Shown here: positions 47,277-59,124 of the stretch, in pieces
How the letters are laid out: every line of letters starts with the position of its first letter
Numbering within the stretch: position 1 is the stretch's first letter
Assembly: GCA_907163345.1 (NCBI GenBank)
Contig: CAJQUN010000930.1
Span: 62,001 to 126,000, forward strand
Length of the DNA stretch: 64,000 nucleotides
DNA from: Haberlea rhodopensis
Taxonomy: Eukaryota; Streptophyta; Magnoliopsida; Lamiales; Gesneriaceae
Direction of reading: 5' to 3'
The notes under the pieces: model-generated
Told to the model about the DNA's origin: nothing
The model's database searches: none
The model's input: only the letters and a program-made list of their open reading frames with translations
Position numbers and translations under genes: made by a program

Positions 47277-47773
47277 GTTTCGCAGATCTTATCCTTAGCA
47301 AAGTCGATCTTGGGCAGACCGATAACTAAATCATGTTTACACATGATATAAATAGTCTTAAAATTGATATGATTCAAGCGTTTATGCCATAGCCAGTGTT
47401 TATTATCATTGTTAGCGATGAAGCAAGTAGGATTATCAGGTTGAGCATGATTCCAGTTAATCTTATATGTATTTCCATTCCTGATTCCTACAAGCATGGT
47501 TATACCGTCTGATGATTTAACAGTGCAAGTGTGTTTGTGAAATTCTACAGCATAACCATTATCACAAAGTTGACTTATACTAATCAGATTATAGCACAGA
47601 TTTTCAACTAACAGCACATCATTGATAATAATGTTACCATGGACAATCTTACCCTTGCCCACGGTCTTACCCTTCGAATTATCTCCGAAAATGATCTTGG
47701 GTCCAGTACATTCTGTGACTTCAGACAGCAGCTCGATGTTTCCAGTCATGTGACGAGAACACCCGCTGTCCAA
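47207..47773 (-). pseudogene. Copia protease and GAG-pre-integrase domain
   Basis: It begins with the aspartic protease site LDSGCSRHMTG and continues with NLISISQLCDNGY. The pre-integrase zinc-binding region follows (HWLWHKRLNHINF...CETCQMGKQ). The frame shifts just before the integrase core. Confidence 0.85.
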
Positions 47774-47838
47774 GTACCAGTCTGATGCAAGTTTCTTCGG
47801 TACCTGTCATCAAACATATTTATTGTTGGTACCCAATC

Positions 47839-49793
47839 CTATTTGGGTCCAGAACGGATTAGCCCTTTAGGAACCCACACCTGTATCAGCTTTAGTGGCT
47901 TGTGTGTGTGTGGTGTGCTGTGAGCTGGTCTGTTTCGATGTTGTGTGTGATAATGTGTGCGGTATGGAACCCTTTGATTCTCATGAGGTAGTCTATATCT
48001 TCGTTGAACTGGTTTTGAATTATAGTAATTGTATTGTCTTCCTTGCCTTCGATCTTGCACCCTTAGATTTGGTCTGAAAGACGCAAAGCTTACTGGTGCC
48101 TTTTCTTTGGCTTGGTTGACATATCCAATTCCTTTTTCTCAAACCTTGATTCACGAAAGAGACTCCCGTTTGAATCGTAGGTGCTTCAGTCTCATATACT
48201 GTGCTGGATTTAACAAATGTCATTTGTTTGATTTTGTTCTTTACCAGCAACGGTTCAGATTCATCTTTGGTGGATTCTTTGGTGTCAAAGCCTATGCCGG
48301 TGAAATCACCAACGTTTCTTTGTACATCTTGTAATTCTTCCAAAGATATTCTGGATTTTGTCCATGTCTTGAATATATGAGAAAGCTTAGCATTTTGTGT
48401 GCTAATTCTCTTATTTTCTTCATGGAGCTGATCATAGGAGATTTTCAGCTTATTCAGCTCGACCCGGAGATTGTTGCACTCACCCTGCTCAGAGCAGCTT
48501 GGTTTGTTGTGCTCAACCATTTGATCACTGGCTTTAGCTTTATTCTTCTCAAATGATTCAGCTAAGATCCTATAAACCATTAGCCATGTCTTGCAGTGCG
48601 GACATGAGCTCTTCACGTGTAATATCATTTGAGTCAAAGTCAAATACCTCGTTTGTCTGACTCATCTCTTCATCTGCCATTAGACATTGAATATGTTCTT
48701 CGCTTTCGCTGGAAGAATATTCGGAGCTTTCTGAATCGGAGTCAGTCTGAGCCCACTTGCTATTTCCTTCTTCAGCTACTAGGACCTTTTGGGACTTTCC
48801 ATGATTTTTGCGATCTTTGTAGTGCTTCTTTTTCCTGTCATCGCGATGCTTCTCCTTCCGTTCTTCTTTCTTCGGTCTGGTGCAATCTGCAATGAAATGT
48901 CCGGTCTTACCACAATTGTAGCAAGCCTGATCATTAACAGCATCGTCCTTTCTTGGCTTATAATGACGAGAGGGTTTAAAGTTCCTCTTATTTTTAGACA
49001 TGAATTTACCAAATTTCTTGATAAATAATGGCATAGCATCATTACTTATCTGTTCAATAGATCGATCTGATGTGGAGGCGATCTGGTCTGGAATAGCTGC
49101 CAGTGCTTTGTTTGGTTGAGAGATGAATGGCTCTGCTTCACCTCTGCTTATCAGTTCGAACTCATGTGCTTTAAGATCTGCGAACAGATCATGAAGTTCA
49201 ACTTTGTTCAGATCTTTGGACTCCCTCATTGCAATGGTCTTAACATCCCATTCTTTAGGCAGGGCTCTCATAACTTTCAGAGCGATCTCTCTATTTGAGT
49301 ATTCTTTGCCCAGACCATTCAGTTCATTAATGATGCCAGTGACTCTTTCATCAAACTCGTTTAGAGTTTCTCCACTCTTCATCTTTATGCTCTCAAATCT
49401 TTGAAGAGCAACAGTCAGCTTGTTTTCTTTGGTCTAGTCGTTGCCTTCACATAGTTGTGCTATCTTCTCCCAAATTTCTTTGGCAGTAGAGCACATTTTG
49501 ATTTTGCTGAACATGTTCTTGTCCAATGTCTTGAACAAGATGTCTTTGGCAACGTTGTCGAGATTTGCTTTCTTTCTTTCCTCATTCGTCCAGAGGGATC
49601 TGTCCTTCTCTACCATTTGTGGTTCACCATCAGTAATGGCGACTGCTGTATTGACTTTCAGAATCTTCATTGGTCCATCAGTGATGACGAACCACATATC
49701 GTCATCCTGAGCTGCCAGATGAGCTTGCATTCTGATTCTCCAGTCATCATAGTCTTCTTTTGAGAACATAGGAATTTTGTTGAATGATGCCAT
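47839..49793 (-). pseudogene. Copia gag, with a nonsense codon and frameshifts
   Basis: The start is set at ATG 49791-49793 (MASFNKIPMFSKEDYDDW), because the frame upstream only overlaps the primer site. The typical gag block WRIRMQAHLAAQDDDMW follows. An in-frame TAG at 49,434-49,436 interrupts a region that continues in the same frame (49,382 to 48,570) with MKSGETLNEFDERV. The CCHC zinc knuckle CYNCGKTGHFIADC lies near 48,885-48,925. After a frameshift near 48,580 the frame at 48,643-48,020 encodes a coiled-coil-like part. A last piece at 48,060-47,839 leads towards the protease. This would be the particle structural protein. Confidence 0.82.
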
Positions 49794-49825
49794 CAGCTCA
49801 AGTGTCTTTGTGCTGATTAAGATGA

Positions 49826-49840
49826 CCTGCTCTGATACCA
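49826..49840 (-). other. Primer binding site of the Sirevirus-type element
   Basis: TGGTATCAGAGCAGG on the minus strand, two bases inside the 5' LTR; complementary to the 3' end of initiator Met tRNA, as is usual in Copia. Confidence 0.85.
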
Positions 49841-49842
49841 CT

Positions 49843-51029
49843 TGTTAGGATCGGTCCGGAGTGTTTAGAGGGGGGGTGAATGAACACTCCTTCTAAAATT
49901 TAATCCCTTGTAATTTCTTTCGGATTAGTGAAAGAAATCTGTTTCTTAATCAACTCTTTTATAGAACAGACCACTGAATGTATAAGTGCGGAACGGTCTG
50001 ATCTTATATTTGTAAGAGCGGCTCGATGGCTTGAATGAAAGAACAAGTGCAGAAAGATAAGAACACAGAATATGTTTCTGGAAGTTGGAAGGTGGTGTAA
50101 TCCTTCTACGTCTCCCCTTCTTCCAATTAAGGAAGGTTTATACTAGAAGACTTTGATTTATACAATCCTGTTGTACAAACCCGATTCAGACTGGATTTAC
50201 CTCACTACCAGTCCGAAACTCCTAGTCACTCAATCTGTTCAGACACTCTCTGTCTGACAGTTTCAATTTGTTTCTCTCCTCTGTTTTTCAGTACAGACTA
50301 CACAAGATGCGCACAGTGATCCTAAATGATCAAATATTACAAAGTAATCGTGCTTAAGAATAATTTCAGCTTGAGAGCTTCTGAGCTTGTAAGCTTGTGC
50401 TGATTTGCTTTCTTGTGCGTTTTTCGATTGATCAGTCTCTCGTGTCCTTGTATATCTGTGTCTGTTTGTTGCATCCTTTTATAGTTGTATGTACCAACGA
50501 CATTATTTCCCTTAATGTGCAACTCTTGACTGTGCTTATTCTCTGAGTAAGCTACAGTCTTCTTCTTCAGGATACTTGCCGTTCTGGTTCATGCTTTCGG
50601 CGACTGTCAGGTAAGCTCTTCTTTGTCTTCTTACCTTTTATGGCAATCTTCAGTCTTTGGTCCTTTGTAGCATTAATTACGACATTAAATGCTACAATAA
50701 ATAGCCGTTAATGATTCGGACTGAAGAGCCAATCTTTATACACCCTTGACTGCTCTGATCTGATAAAGATTGAGATCGATCTGAAGCTTCGATCTAGTCA
50801 GTCTGATATCCATCGATCCGGTCTGATATGTGATATGTCTTATCAGCTTGTTCTGTTTTGAGCTATCGATCTGGTCAGTCTGATTACCCTCGATCCGGTC
50901 TGATATGCTTTGTCATCTTATCAGCTTGATCTGTTTTGGGCGATCGATCTGGTCAGTCTGATTTCTCTCGATCCGATCTGATATGTTTTGTCATCTTTAA
51001 AATCTCATTGATAAGGTTCGGAACTAACA
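49843..51029 (-). repeat. 5' LTR (by transcription) of the Sirevirus-type element
   Basis: 1,187 bp; differs from the other LTR at about 16 positions and in one short insertion (AATAATTTCAG versus AATTCAG). Confidence 0.92.
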
Positions 51030-51034
51030 CAAAC

Positions 51035-51370
51035 ATATTCCATGTGCAGAACATTTTAGCAAATAATTTTAGGTCGGGGCGATGAGATGATGAAGAAAAT
51101 AATGATCTGAGAATCGCCGGAAAATTTTAGCAGAAAATTTAAGGTGTGGGGGGATGGGATGAGGAAGAAAAGAAAGATATGAAATTAGGTTTATGGTGTT
51201 TTCAACTGAACGGTATTTTGGTAACTAAAAAACACATTTTCAAACCAATAGTTAAAAAATTGGACTTATGTGAATATAATTTTCTCATAAGTGTATTTTT
51301 TTGGTAAGAAGCTTTTTTCCATATTTATTTGTAATAAATTTATGTAAATAGCACCTACTTACAATTCCCT
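51035..51370. other. Intergenic stretch, nothing recognised
   Basis: A purine-rich non-coding region between the Copia and hAT insertions. It contains the word CGGAAAATTTTAGC and a near repeat of it. Before the Copia insertion it adjoined the stretch ending at 40,305. Confidence 0.4.
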
Positions 51371-51589
51371 CAGGGTGGTTAACGGTCCGGATCAATCGGA
51401 ACCGGACCGGTCGGTTCCGGTTCCAAACCGGAACCGGTTGATCCGGTTATAAACCGGAATCCGATCCGGGTTTGCCCGGATCGGATCGGTTCCATAGGTC
51501 CGGAACAGCCAATCCGGCGGTTCCGGTTCCACCGGTTCCGGTTCCGGACCGGAACCGAAACCGGTTAAAAATTAAAAAAAAAATGGGGA

Positions 51590-51695
51590 GGGTTCCGTTG
51601 GCCAACGGCATTGTAGCCGTTGGCCAACGGACTGCCGTTGCCGTTGGCCAACGGACTGCCGTTGCCCAACGGCTATTTTAGCCGTTGGGCAACGG
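51590..51695. repeat. Cluster of CCGTTGGCCAACGG palindromes in the hAT leader
   Basis: Perfect 14-bp palindromes CCGTTGGCCAACGG occur twice, with the variants CCGTTGCCCAACGG and CCGTTGGGCAACGG, in about 100 bp just upstream of the transposase TATA-like stretch (TATATATACC near 51,744). Confidence 0.9.
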
Positions 51696-51852
51696 ATTAA
51701 TTAAAAAAAATTTTTTTTTTTTTTAAAAAAAAAAATTTTGCTTCTATATATACCTCATTTTTCCTCTTCAATTTTTCATCTCCAACTCTCTTACTCTTAC
51801 AATCCTAATCTTGATTACAATTATCTCGTTTTTCCATATTTCCACTAATACG

Positions 51853-54010
51853 ATGGCATCTTCTTCTACTGGTCGTGGTGGTCGTGGTGGTCGTGGTGGT
51901 GCCTCAAATCCACATTTATTCCAAGAAAATTATGATATATTTGCCGAGTTTGATAATGCTTATGATGTTGAAGAAGCGGAACACGTTGCAGAACCGGCGG
52001 CCCCCCAAAATCCGGCCCCTGGCGGGTCATCCGCGACTACTGCCGCTTCGAGTCGCACGAGTAACCGTCCCAAACGAAGCAAGGTATGGGATCATTTTGA
52101 CGTCGAGACAAAACCAGGTACGAACGAATCTGTTGTTATTTGTAAAATATGTAAAACCACGTATAATTATAAAACAGGTGGTTCCGCTGGCGGTACCGGA
52201 ACTTTTAAGAAACATCTAGTTAAAAAACATAATTTTGATGATGTTACTTTACAACCATTAGGTAGAGAACCAACCCAACTTCAAATTAATCCTCAGTCTG
52301 GCACTAATTTTATCTTAACACCGGAAATGAACAAAAGATTATTCGTTCGTTTTATTGTAAGATGCGAACTTCCTTTTTTGTTTTCTGAAAAAGATGGCTT
52401 TGTTGAATTTTCTTCTGGTATCCAACCATGTTTTAGACATATTTCTAGGCATACTTTGAAAAGAAATATTGTCGATGTGTTTCTTGATTACCGTAAGACT
52501 TTAGTTGATCATCTTTCTTCTATTAACTGCAGATTAAGTTTAACAACTGATATTTGGACGAATACCGCATTACTTTCTTTTCTTGTTATTACTGGTCATT
52601 GGATTGATGATAACTGGTGTTTGCAGAAAAGAATTTTGTCACTGGATGAATTAAAATCTGCACATACTGGTTCCCAAATTGCTAAATATATTGTTAATGT
52701 TTGTAGATTTTATGGAATTGCGGATAAAATTTGTTCGATTACACTTGACAACGCTTCAAATAATAACGCGGCAATGCGTGAACTTAAAATATATTTACGA
52801 CCAATGCTTAATGGTGTTTTTTTCCATGTTAGATGTGCATGCCATATAATTAATTTAGCAGTAAAAGATGGTTATGAAGATGCTGAATGTAGTAGCATAG
52901 ACAAACTTAAAAATTGTTGTCAATGGATACGACAATCACGCATTAAGCGTGATTGGAAACATATGTGTGCAAGTCAGAACCTTCGGTTTACTCTTTTTCC
53001 ACCGCCCATTGTAAGTCGATGGAATTCTTTGCACAAAATGTTAGAATCGATGTTACCTTATCAAGATGCTTTAACTTCTTTTTATAACTCTTATCAAATG
53101 CCTGAAAGTGATGAAAGTTATTTATTGTCTGATAAGGATTGGTTTTTTGTTAAAAATTTAACTGCTTTGTTATCAACCTTTAAAGATGCAACAGATCGTT
53201 TCTCCGGTGTTTGTAATCCTACTTCTCATTATTTTCTACCACTTGTATTTAACATGTTTTGCAAATTTATTGAATTTAGAGATGATATTGAGTTGATGTC
53301 GTTCGTTTATCGTATGGAGGAGAAGTTTAAAAAATATTGGGAACAAATTCCACACGTGCACTGTATATCTACATTGTTACCCAAGTCAGGGTGTAGGATC
53401 TTTCGATACTTTCTTTGAATATTACAGTACGTTTTTGGATAAGGATGTTGACGATCAAAAGACGTCAATCATGCATTCTCTCCAAAATATGTTTGGATTG
53501 TACCATAGTGAACAGGGACAGAGCTCATCGGCGCGTGTAGTAGGAGGAGAAGAAGAAGATGCTAGTCAGTCACGAAGCGGAGGGATTAATCTGTTGCGGA
53601 GCCTTGGAAGAAAGAAGCAGAGAGGAAGCGGAGTGTCATCTACCTCTTCAAATGAGTTGCAGTTCTTCCTGGGTCAAATGTTCATTACAGATGAAAAATT
53701 TGACGTACTAGAGTGGTGGAAAGCAAACGCAAGACAATATCCAGTCTTAGCCAAAATGGCTAGAGATGTATTTGCAGTCCAAACATCCAGTGTTGCATCA
53801 GAGTCGGCATTTTCAACTTGTGCTCGGCTCATTGGAGACTTTAGAGTTTCTCTACAAGCAGAATCATTGTGCATGCTTACGCTGCTAAGAGATTGGTTCG
53901 ATGCTGAGAGAAGAAATAAGAGAGAAGGAGGAATCGACGAGTTCTGCAATGAAAGTTCTGAAGAAGAAGAAGAATTGGCCAAGACTATACTTATAAATTA
54001 TGATGAGTAA
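51853..54010 (+). pseudogene. hAT transposase (BED finger, hAT dimerisation), one frameshift
   Basis: Start at ATG 51853 (MASSSTGRGG). Domain order: Gly-rich head; BED zinc finger at about residues 80-135 (W..F, CKICK...H..KKH); RNase H-like core with LTTDIWTN and SITLDNASNN as the first two acidic blocks; hAT C-terminal dimerisation region with LEWWKANARQYPVLAKMA and SSVASESAFSTC. The frame ending at 53,418 and that of 53,435-54,010 are one protein. The second frame is already open before the first stop (FDTFFEYYSTFLDKD), so a single small indel near 53,385-53,397 separates them. The remaining sequence is intact, so the insertion is young. Confidence 0.88.
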
Positions 54011-54325
54011 TGTATTTTTGTTATGAATTTCAAATGATGTATCTTTTATGTTGTTTTCCATATTCAATAAATGATATATTTCCTTTACGAAAAAAAAAAA
54101 AAAAAGGGTTGGCCAAACCGGTTCCGGTTGGAACCGGTTTAACCCGGTCCAATCCGGCAAATCGGAACCGTGGTTCCGAACCGGATCGGTTCCATGGCAT
54201 TAGCCATGGAACCAGAACCGGACCAATCCGGTTCAGAACCGGATTGGTCCGGTTCCACAAAAAACGAGTCCGGGACCGGTCGGATCCGGTCCGAATCCGG
54301 TCCGATCCGGCCCACGAACACCCTG

Positions 54326-54516
54326 ACAATTCCCCCATAATTTTAATTGATTAAAACCTAATAAAATAATATCTTTCTAATTTTTTGGCTGGTTGGTCTG
54401 CCTTACAATCTTCCTCAGATTATGTCTGGTTGAGCGGGTTGGTTGGGTTGGGTTGGGCTGACCTAAATTGACAGCTCTACCCATAGATAAGATAGGGCAG
54501 CTGCCCCTCAAGTATA

Positions 54517-54584
<68 letters not shown>

Positions 54585-56260
54585 AAAATCATATACTTTT
54601 CGATTTTATGTTTTTATCGAAAATTTATCTCTGCATTTCATCATCACCTTACATATTCAAACTTATAGCACTTAAACAAGTTATTGCAAATTTTAAAAAA
54701 TCAAAATTAATATTGGGGGCGTCAAAATTTCATCTTCCGTAATCGTTAACTAGAGGATTTCGATACTAAAAATATTATTTTGTTTTTAAAAAAAATTGGA
54801 ACTAGTTAAATGGATATTCGTTTCAGTATGTTAGGTGATGATTGAATTCGACGATAAATCTTCGATAAAAATATAAAATCGAGTCAATAGCATGCAAAAT
54901 GTTACAATTCATGAAAGTTGAGGAAGTATACTCTAATTTTCAAACAACAGTTACAAAGTGAAATTTGAACCAAACTATAGGATAATTTGACTAATTTTGC
55001 CTATAATTTATTATTATACATACACATTATAAAATATTTATCACATAAATACATTTAAAATAAATGATTAATGCATCATGGTTTTAGTATCAACACCTTA
55101 AAAGTCGACACGTAACCACCCAAGACAGCATCTGTCACACCAAAATCCCTAATCTATTACACAACCAACAAATTTTCTCCCAGCCGTGGAGCGTTTCTAT
55201 TGGCTAGGGACCCATGTATGTATGTATATGTATATATATTTTTTGATATTCAAGGGGAAAATGACATCCATGAAAGCAACCAGTCATCAACGTACTTAGC
55301 ATATCATTTTGGGACACTTAAATGCCACGCGTCCATAAATGTCCCCACAAAATACTACTTTTAAATGAGTTTGATAATATCTTTAAGATAAACCAGATTA
55401 AATATTGTATGAGAATATTTTTATGGAATTGATGAGCATGTGAATAGCAGCCACTCCAACCAATCTTTTATACTAGGGGTGCAAAAAAGCGTTTACCAAT
55501 GATGAAGTTGGTTTGATGCTATACTAAATCGTAGGTAAATAGTCTCATCTAAAAATTGTTACCTCTTGCCATTAATCCATTAGTAAGATGGAAAGGTTAT
55601 TTGGAGTTTTCTTTGGTTGACACATAATTGTTTATGTTAGCCTTTTAGGCATAGGGGCCACTAAATGTACTGTTTTGAAATGGTAAACAGCTTGCCTTCT
55701 TCTGTATGATTGAGCAATTTTTTATTTGTATAAATAGAGCTACATTTTTTTAGTTCTGGGACTGCCAATTTATTTATTGTTTAAATGTTAGGCGCCTAAT
55801 GTTTTTTGTTAATAATTTGACTGATGAATAAGGTTTCTGCGGTGACTGATGGGATTGCTACACACTTTATAAAGGTTCAAGATTGAGATTTTTTCATAAC
55901 TTGTAAGTTCTGTATTCAAGAATTTTATGATTTTGTGTGTGTGTGATAAGTTATGGTTGGGGAGTTTGTCTTTTAGATGAAGAAGAATATAAAAGTAGAG
56001 GTCAAGTAGATTCTCTTTTAGTGTTTTACAGTTTTCTTGTGTTTGGATTTGAGTCCCATACGATGAACTTTAGATTACATTTCCTGAACTATTACGTAGG
56101 TTTTCATAGATTTACTCTCTAAGGTCATGGAATCTCTTCCATTTGAGTTGTACTGTCAACTCACTTTCTGTTTTCTTGGAATTTATTGTGTTTTTTTCTC
56201 AACAGTAGAAAGGGCTATGAGGTACCTTTGTGGAGTTCACAAATCTAAGGTAATTGTTGA
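54326..56260. other. Intergenic region upstream of the PP2C gene
   Basis: Holds a (TA)n microsatellite and AT-rich DNA. Between 55,100 and 55,340 are two ACGT-type elements (GACACGTAAC near 55,107; GCCACGCGTCC near 55,325) of the kind found in ABA-responsive promoters, but they are single short matches. A 5' UTR exon may lie near 55,860-56,220; none is proven. Confidence 0.35.
54521..54581. repeat. (TA)n microsatellite
   Basis: About 30 uninterrupted TA units. Confidence 0.95.
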
Positions 56261-56269
56261 ATTTGATGG

Positions 56270-56759
56270 ATGAATATATGAACCAATTTCTATCAGAACC
56301 ATCTATGACCAAGCTGCTTTTAGAACCTGTTATTCTTGATAATACTCAGAATGGAGTTGCCAAAATTTTGAGTAAACAAAATATTAAGTTCTACGGATGG
56401 TGAAGCTAATCTTTCAATAAAAGATGACCAAACTGTAAAGTTGTTTGATTATGACATTAACCAGCAGCTCAGGGAAGATTATCTAACTTTTGGCCCCTGG
56501 GTATTGTAGATGCTCGATGAAATCAAGTGACTCTGTGCATCAAGGAAGTTTCAGTTTAGGACTCTTATTTTGATCAAATGTTGCTTAATATCATAGAAAG
56601 GAATCAAAGTTTTTCTGTGGCATCAAGAAGCTCAATTCATGGGAATCATCAATCAAGTCGAATATAATCGAGGATCCTAGTGAAGAGAATGGTGAGGCTG
56701 TCAACTTAGAAGAGTCTGAAAGACAATTTTCATTTTGCATTCTTGAGGGTTCTTAACAA
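56270..56759 (+). pseudogene. Decayed N-terminal exon of the PP2C gene
   Basis: Broken frames encode fragments that look like the regulatory N-terminus of a clade A PP2C: MTKLLLEPVILDNTQNGVAK (from about 56,308), DGEANLSIKDDQTVKLFDYD (frameshifted, about 56,395) and SNIIEDPSEENGEAVNLEE (about 56,660). Stops and frameshifts lie between them, and a TAA (about 56,755) stands directly before the ATG at 56,760. The assignment rests on position and style, since this region is poorly conserved in the family. Confidence 0.5.
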
Positions 56760-58426
56760 ATGAAGATAAACAAGCAGGTCTCTCCCTTAAAATTTTCACC
56801 CCTCTGGGGCTTGTCATCTGTTTGTGGAAGAAGGACCGAAATGGAGGATTCGGTCATTGCACTTCCACATTTCTTGAATATTCCTTCTCAGATGCTGGAT
56901 GACAGCCAAATTTTTGGTTCCGAGCATCAAGATTCAGATTCAACTGCCCATCTGTTTGGAGTTTTTGATGGACATGGAGGTCCCCAGGTAGACCGATCAA
57001 TACCTTTCTAATTGTTTTTGTTAGAAATTGAAAAGTATATTTAGTATTCGGATCTTTGTTAAAGTTTGATTAAGAACTAGTCCTGACGGAAGATTTCTTA
57101 CCATATTTATCTCTGTATTTTCGCCAGCAGGTGATATTGTATTCTAATGTGTTTAAAGAGCGGTTTTTTGTTTGCATGGATAGGTTGCTAATTATTGTCG
57201 AGAGCATCTACACCTAGCTTTAGCAGAGGAAATTAGCATTGCTTTCGAAGCAAATTTCCTGATTGCAAATGGTGAACATGATTGGAAAGAAGAGTGGACA
57301 AAGATTTTTGTCAATTGTTTTCGAAAAGTAGATGATGAAGTTGGAGGATTCTCCATAGTTAATAGGGGTATGGCTTCTAACCCTGTACCTTCACCTATTC
57401 CTCCTGACTCGGTTGGTTCTACAGCCATTGTTGCTGTTGTTTGTTCGACACATATTATTGTTGCTAACTGTGGTGATTCAAGAGCTGTCCTTTGTCGGGG
57501 GAAAGCATCGTTGCCCTTATCTGTAGACCATAAGGTAAGGCCCATGATTCCAAAATCAAATATTTTCAGTTGTTTTCTGTGTGTTTAGCTTTAGCTCTTT
57601 TCCCCCAGCCAAATAGAGAAGATGAGTGTGCCAGGATAGAAGCTGCTGGAGGCAGGGTCATTAACTGGGATGGATATCGAGTTTCGGGGGTCCTCGCCAT
57701 GTCAAGATCCATCGGTATGTGATTCACGACATGTTTCTCAAAGAGTGATCTTGCATACTGATTTCTCCAGATTTATGTATCTACATAAAAGGGTGGATAC
57801 AAGATTGTTTTGAGGGGAGAGAGAGACGAATTTAAGGGGGCAGACTTGATGCATTTGCGGTACAAAACAAGTATTAACTGATACGCACACTATTTGGTGA
57901 ATAACTAGAAGCAACTCAAGTGGTGATACTAACATAAATCTTTGATTTGGATCCAAGTGATTCATATAAATTGAGACAATGGTTTCTTAGGATCTTGAAA
58001 CTCCAACGTTGGATTTTGATTTGCTCGTGAAGTTTGACAAATCTTTTGACTGCAGACAAGCGTCTTAAGCTGTGTAATAGTATTTATCACTTCTTCTGTT
58101 GGGCAGGCAACAGATACTTGAGGCCCTATGTAATAGCAGATCCGGAAGTGATGTTCGTTCCTCGAGCGAAAGAAGATCAGTGCCTTATCCTAGCTAGTGA
58201 TGGTCTATGGGACGTGATGACAAATGAGGAGGCTTGTGATTTGGCACGAAGGCGAATCATACATTGGCACAGAAAGAACGGTGCTAACCTTTCGAACGAG
58301 AGAGTTGAAGATGCAGATCCTGCTGCCCAAGAAGCAGCACATTATCTCTCACAGTTTGCTCTTCAAAGAGGAAGCAGAGATAATATCTCCGTTATTGTGG
58401 TAGATTTGAAAGCTCAAAGGAGGTGA
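56760..58426 (+). CDS. Clade A protein phosphatase 2C (HAB1-like), N-terminally truncated
   Basis: Exons 56760-56987, 57184-57534, 57609-57714 and 58107-58426 join in phase to 1,005 nt (334 aa). HAB1 is about 510 aa, so this is little more than the catalytic domain. Family role: Mn/Mg-dependent Ser/Thr phosphatase that keeps SnRK2 kinases off until PYR/PYL receptors bind ABA and block it. Seen: CGRRTEMED (D30), FDGHGG (D70, G71), VGSTAIVAVV, NCGDSRAV, the receptor-lock tryptophan in VINW (W213), SDGLWDVM (D260) and SRDN (D320). The metal-binding Asp residues are kept. The motif SRSIGDRYL reads SRSIGNRYL, with Asn at residue 230. The end DLKAQRR is normal for the clade. The short start and the Asn may make it a weak or altered enzyme. 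Confidence 0.85.
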
Positions 58427-59120
58427 AAAACAAGACTTAAGGCGGGGGAAGCCCCGTAGGCATTTTTTCGAATAAACCATGAAAGTCTTCATGTTATTGT
58501 CTCCAAATGTAGTGTTATTGTTTTATTCCCGTTATATTAAGATCTTAAATCTTTGAATAGGACTAAGAGTTGTAATTCCATTGGATTGAAATCATTGCTA
58601 AACAAAGATCTGATTCAATCACCAGGAAAATGCCAAGTATTTTGTTCATTGCAACACCTAAAAGCTAATAGCTATAATGTGAGAATATGAAGATAATCAT
58701 GAATTTGGGAGAGAATGTGAAGCAAGTTGTTTCAAATGTAAACTGAAATTTAATTGGAGGGTGTAAAGCACTTTTCTACCCTTCTTTCCTAAAGTGGTTT
58801 TTTTTTTATTTATTTGTGAGGCCGTGCAAATATGCATTAACCGAGGAAGATGATCGAAGAAGATTTTGTTGACAAAGATAAAATATTATAAAGTTCATTT
58901 AAATATAGATGAAAATTTAGTACGAAATATGGATTAATATGACGTTGGAGGACCAATGTAAACCGACCCATTTAAGTAGGATCCATATATGATATATTCG
59001 ACCTTGATTAGCAAGATAAATGTTTGGTTGTTGTTATAATTGGAATTTCAAATTTCCACATGTCAGGAAAATTTTGGGGCATTTTTATTCTGGACATAAG
59101 TGAATAAGGTCGTATGAAGA
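58427..59120. other. PP2C 3' UTR and intergenic DNA
   Basis: Non-coding, AT-rich. The 3' UTR probably ends in the first 200 bases; no clear AATAAA decides it. No other feature. Confidence 0.4.
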
Positions 59121-59124
59121 TCCC

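Larger units (their letters stand above)
40306..51029 (-). mobile_element. Sirevirus-type Copia LTR retrotransposon, 10.7 kb, decayed
   Basis: The LTRs (40306-41490 and 49843-51029) begin TGTTAGGATCGG and end TAACA, with the 5-bp duplication CAAAC outside (40301-40305, 51030-51034). On the minus strand the order is LTR, primer site (TGGTATCAGAGCAGG at 49826-49840), gag, protease, integrase, RT, RNase H, a further long ORF, purine tract (AAAAAAAGGGGGAATT next to 41,490), LTR. This order, the length and the extra 3' ORF fit the Sirevirus lineage. The LTRs are about 98-99% alike by eye, but gag, pol and ORF3 carry a nonsense codon and several frameshifts. Confidence 0.92.
51371..54325 (+). mobile_element. 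hAT-superfamily DNA transposon, nearly autonomous
   Basis: The ends are short inverted repeats CAGGGTGGTT (51371) and GAACACCCTG (to 54325). The flanks share ACAATTCC (51361-51368 and 54326-54333), an 8-bp word as expected for hAT, offset two bases from the left end. Both subterminal regions (51,390-51,570 and 54,110-54,310) are packed with GGAACCGG / CCGGTTCC words in both orientations, likely transposase-binding sites. The element encodes one transposase. Confidence 0.85.

Noticed and set aside
38680..51350. Terminal inverted repeats of one giant element around the hairpin and Copia insertion
   Set aside because: Only short AT-rich words match between 38,690-38,810 and 51,190-51,340; not enough to claim ends.
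58034..58106. In-frame upstream extension of the last PP2C exon
   Set aside because: The acceptor GGGCAG at 58,101-58,106 restores the conserved SIG-NRYL junction; the extension has no family similarity.
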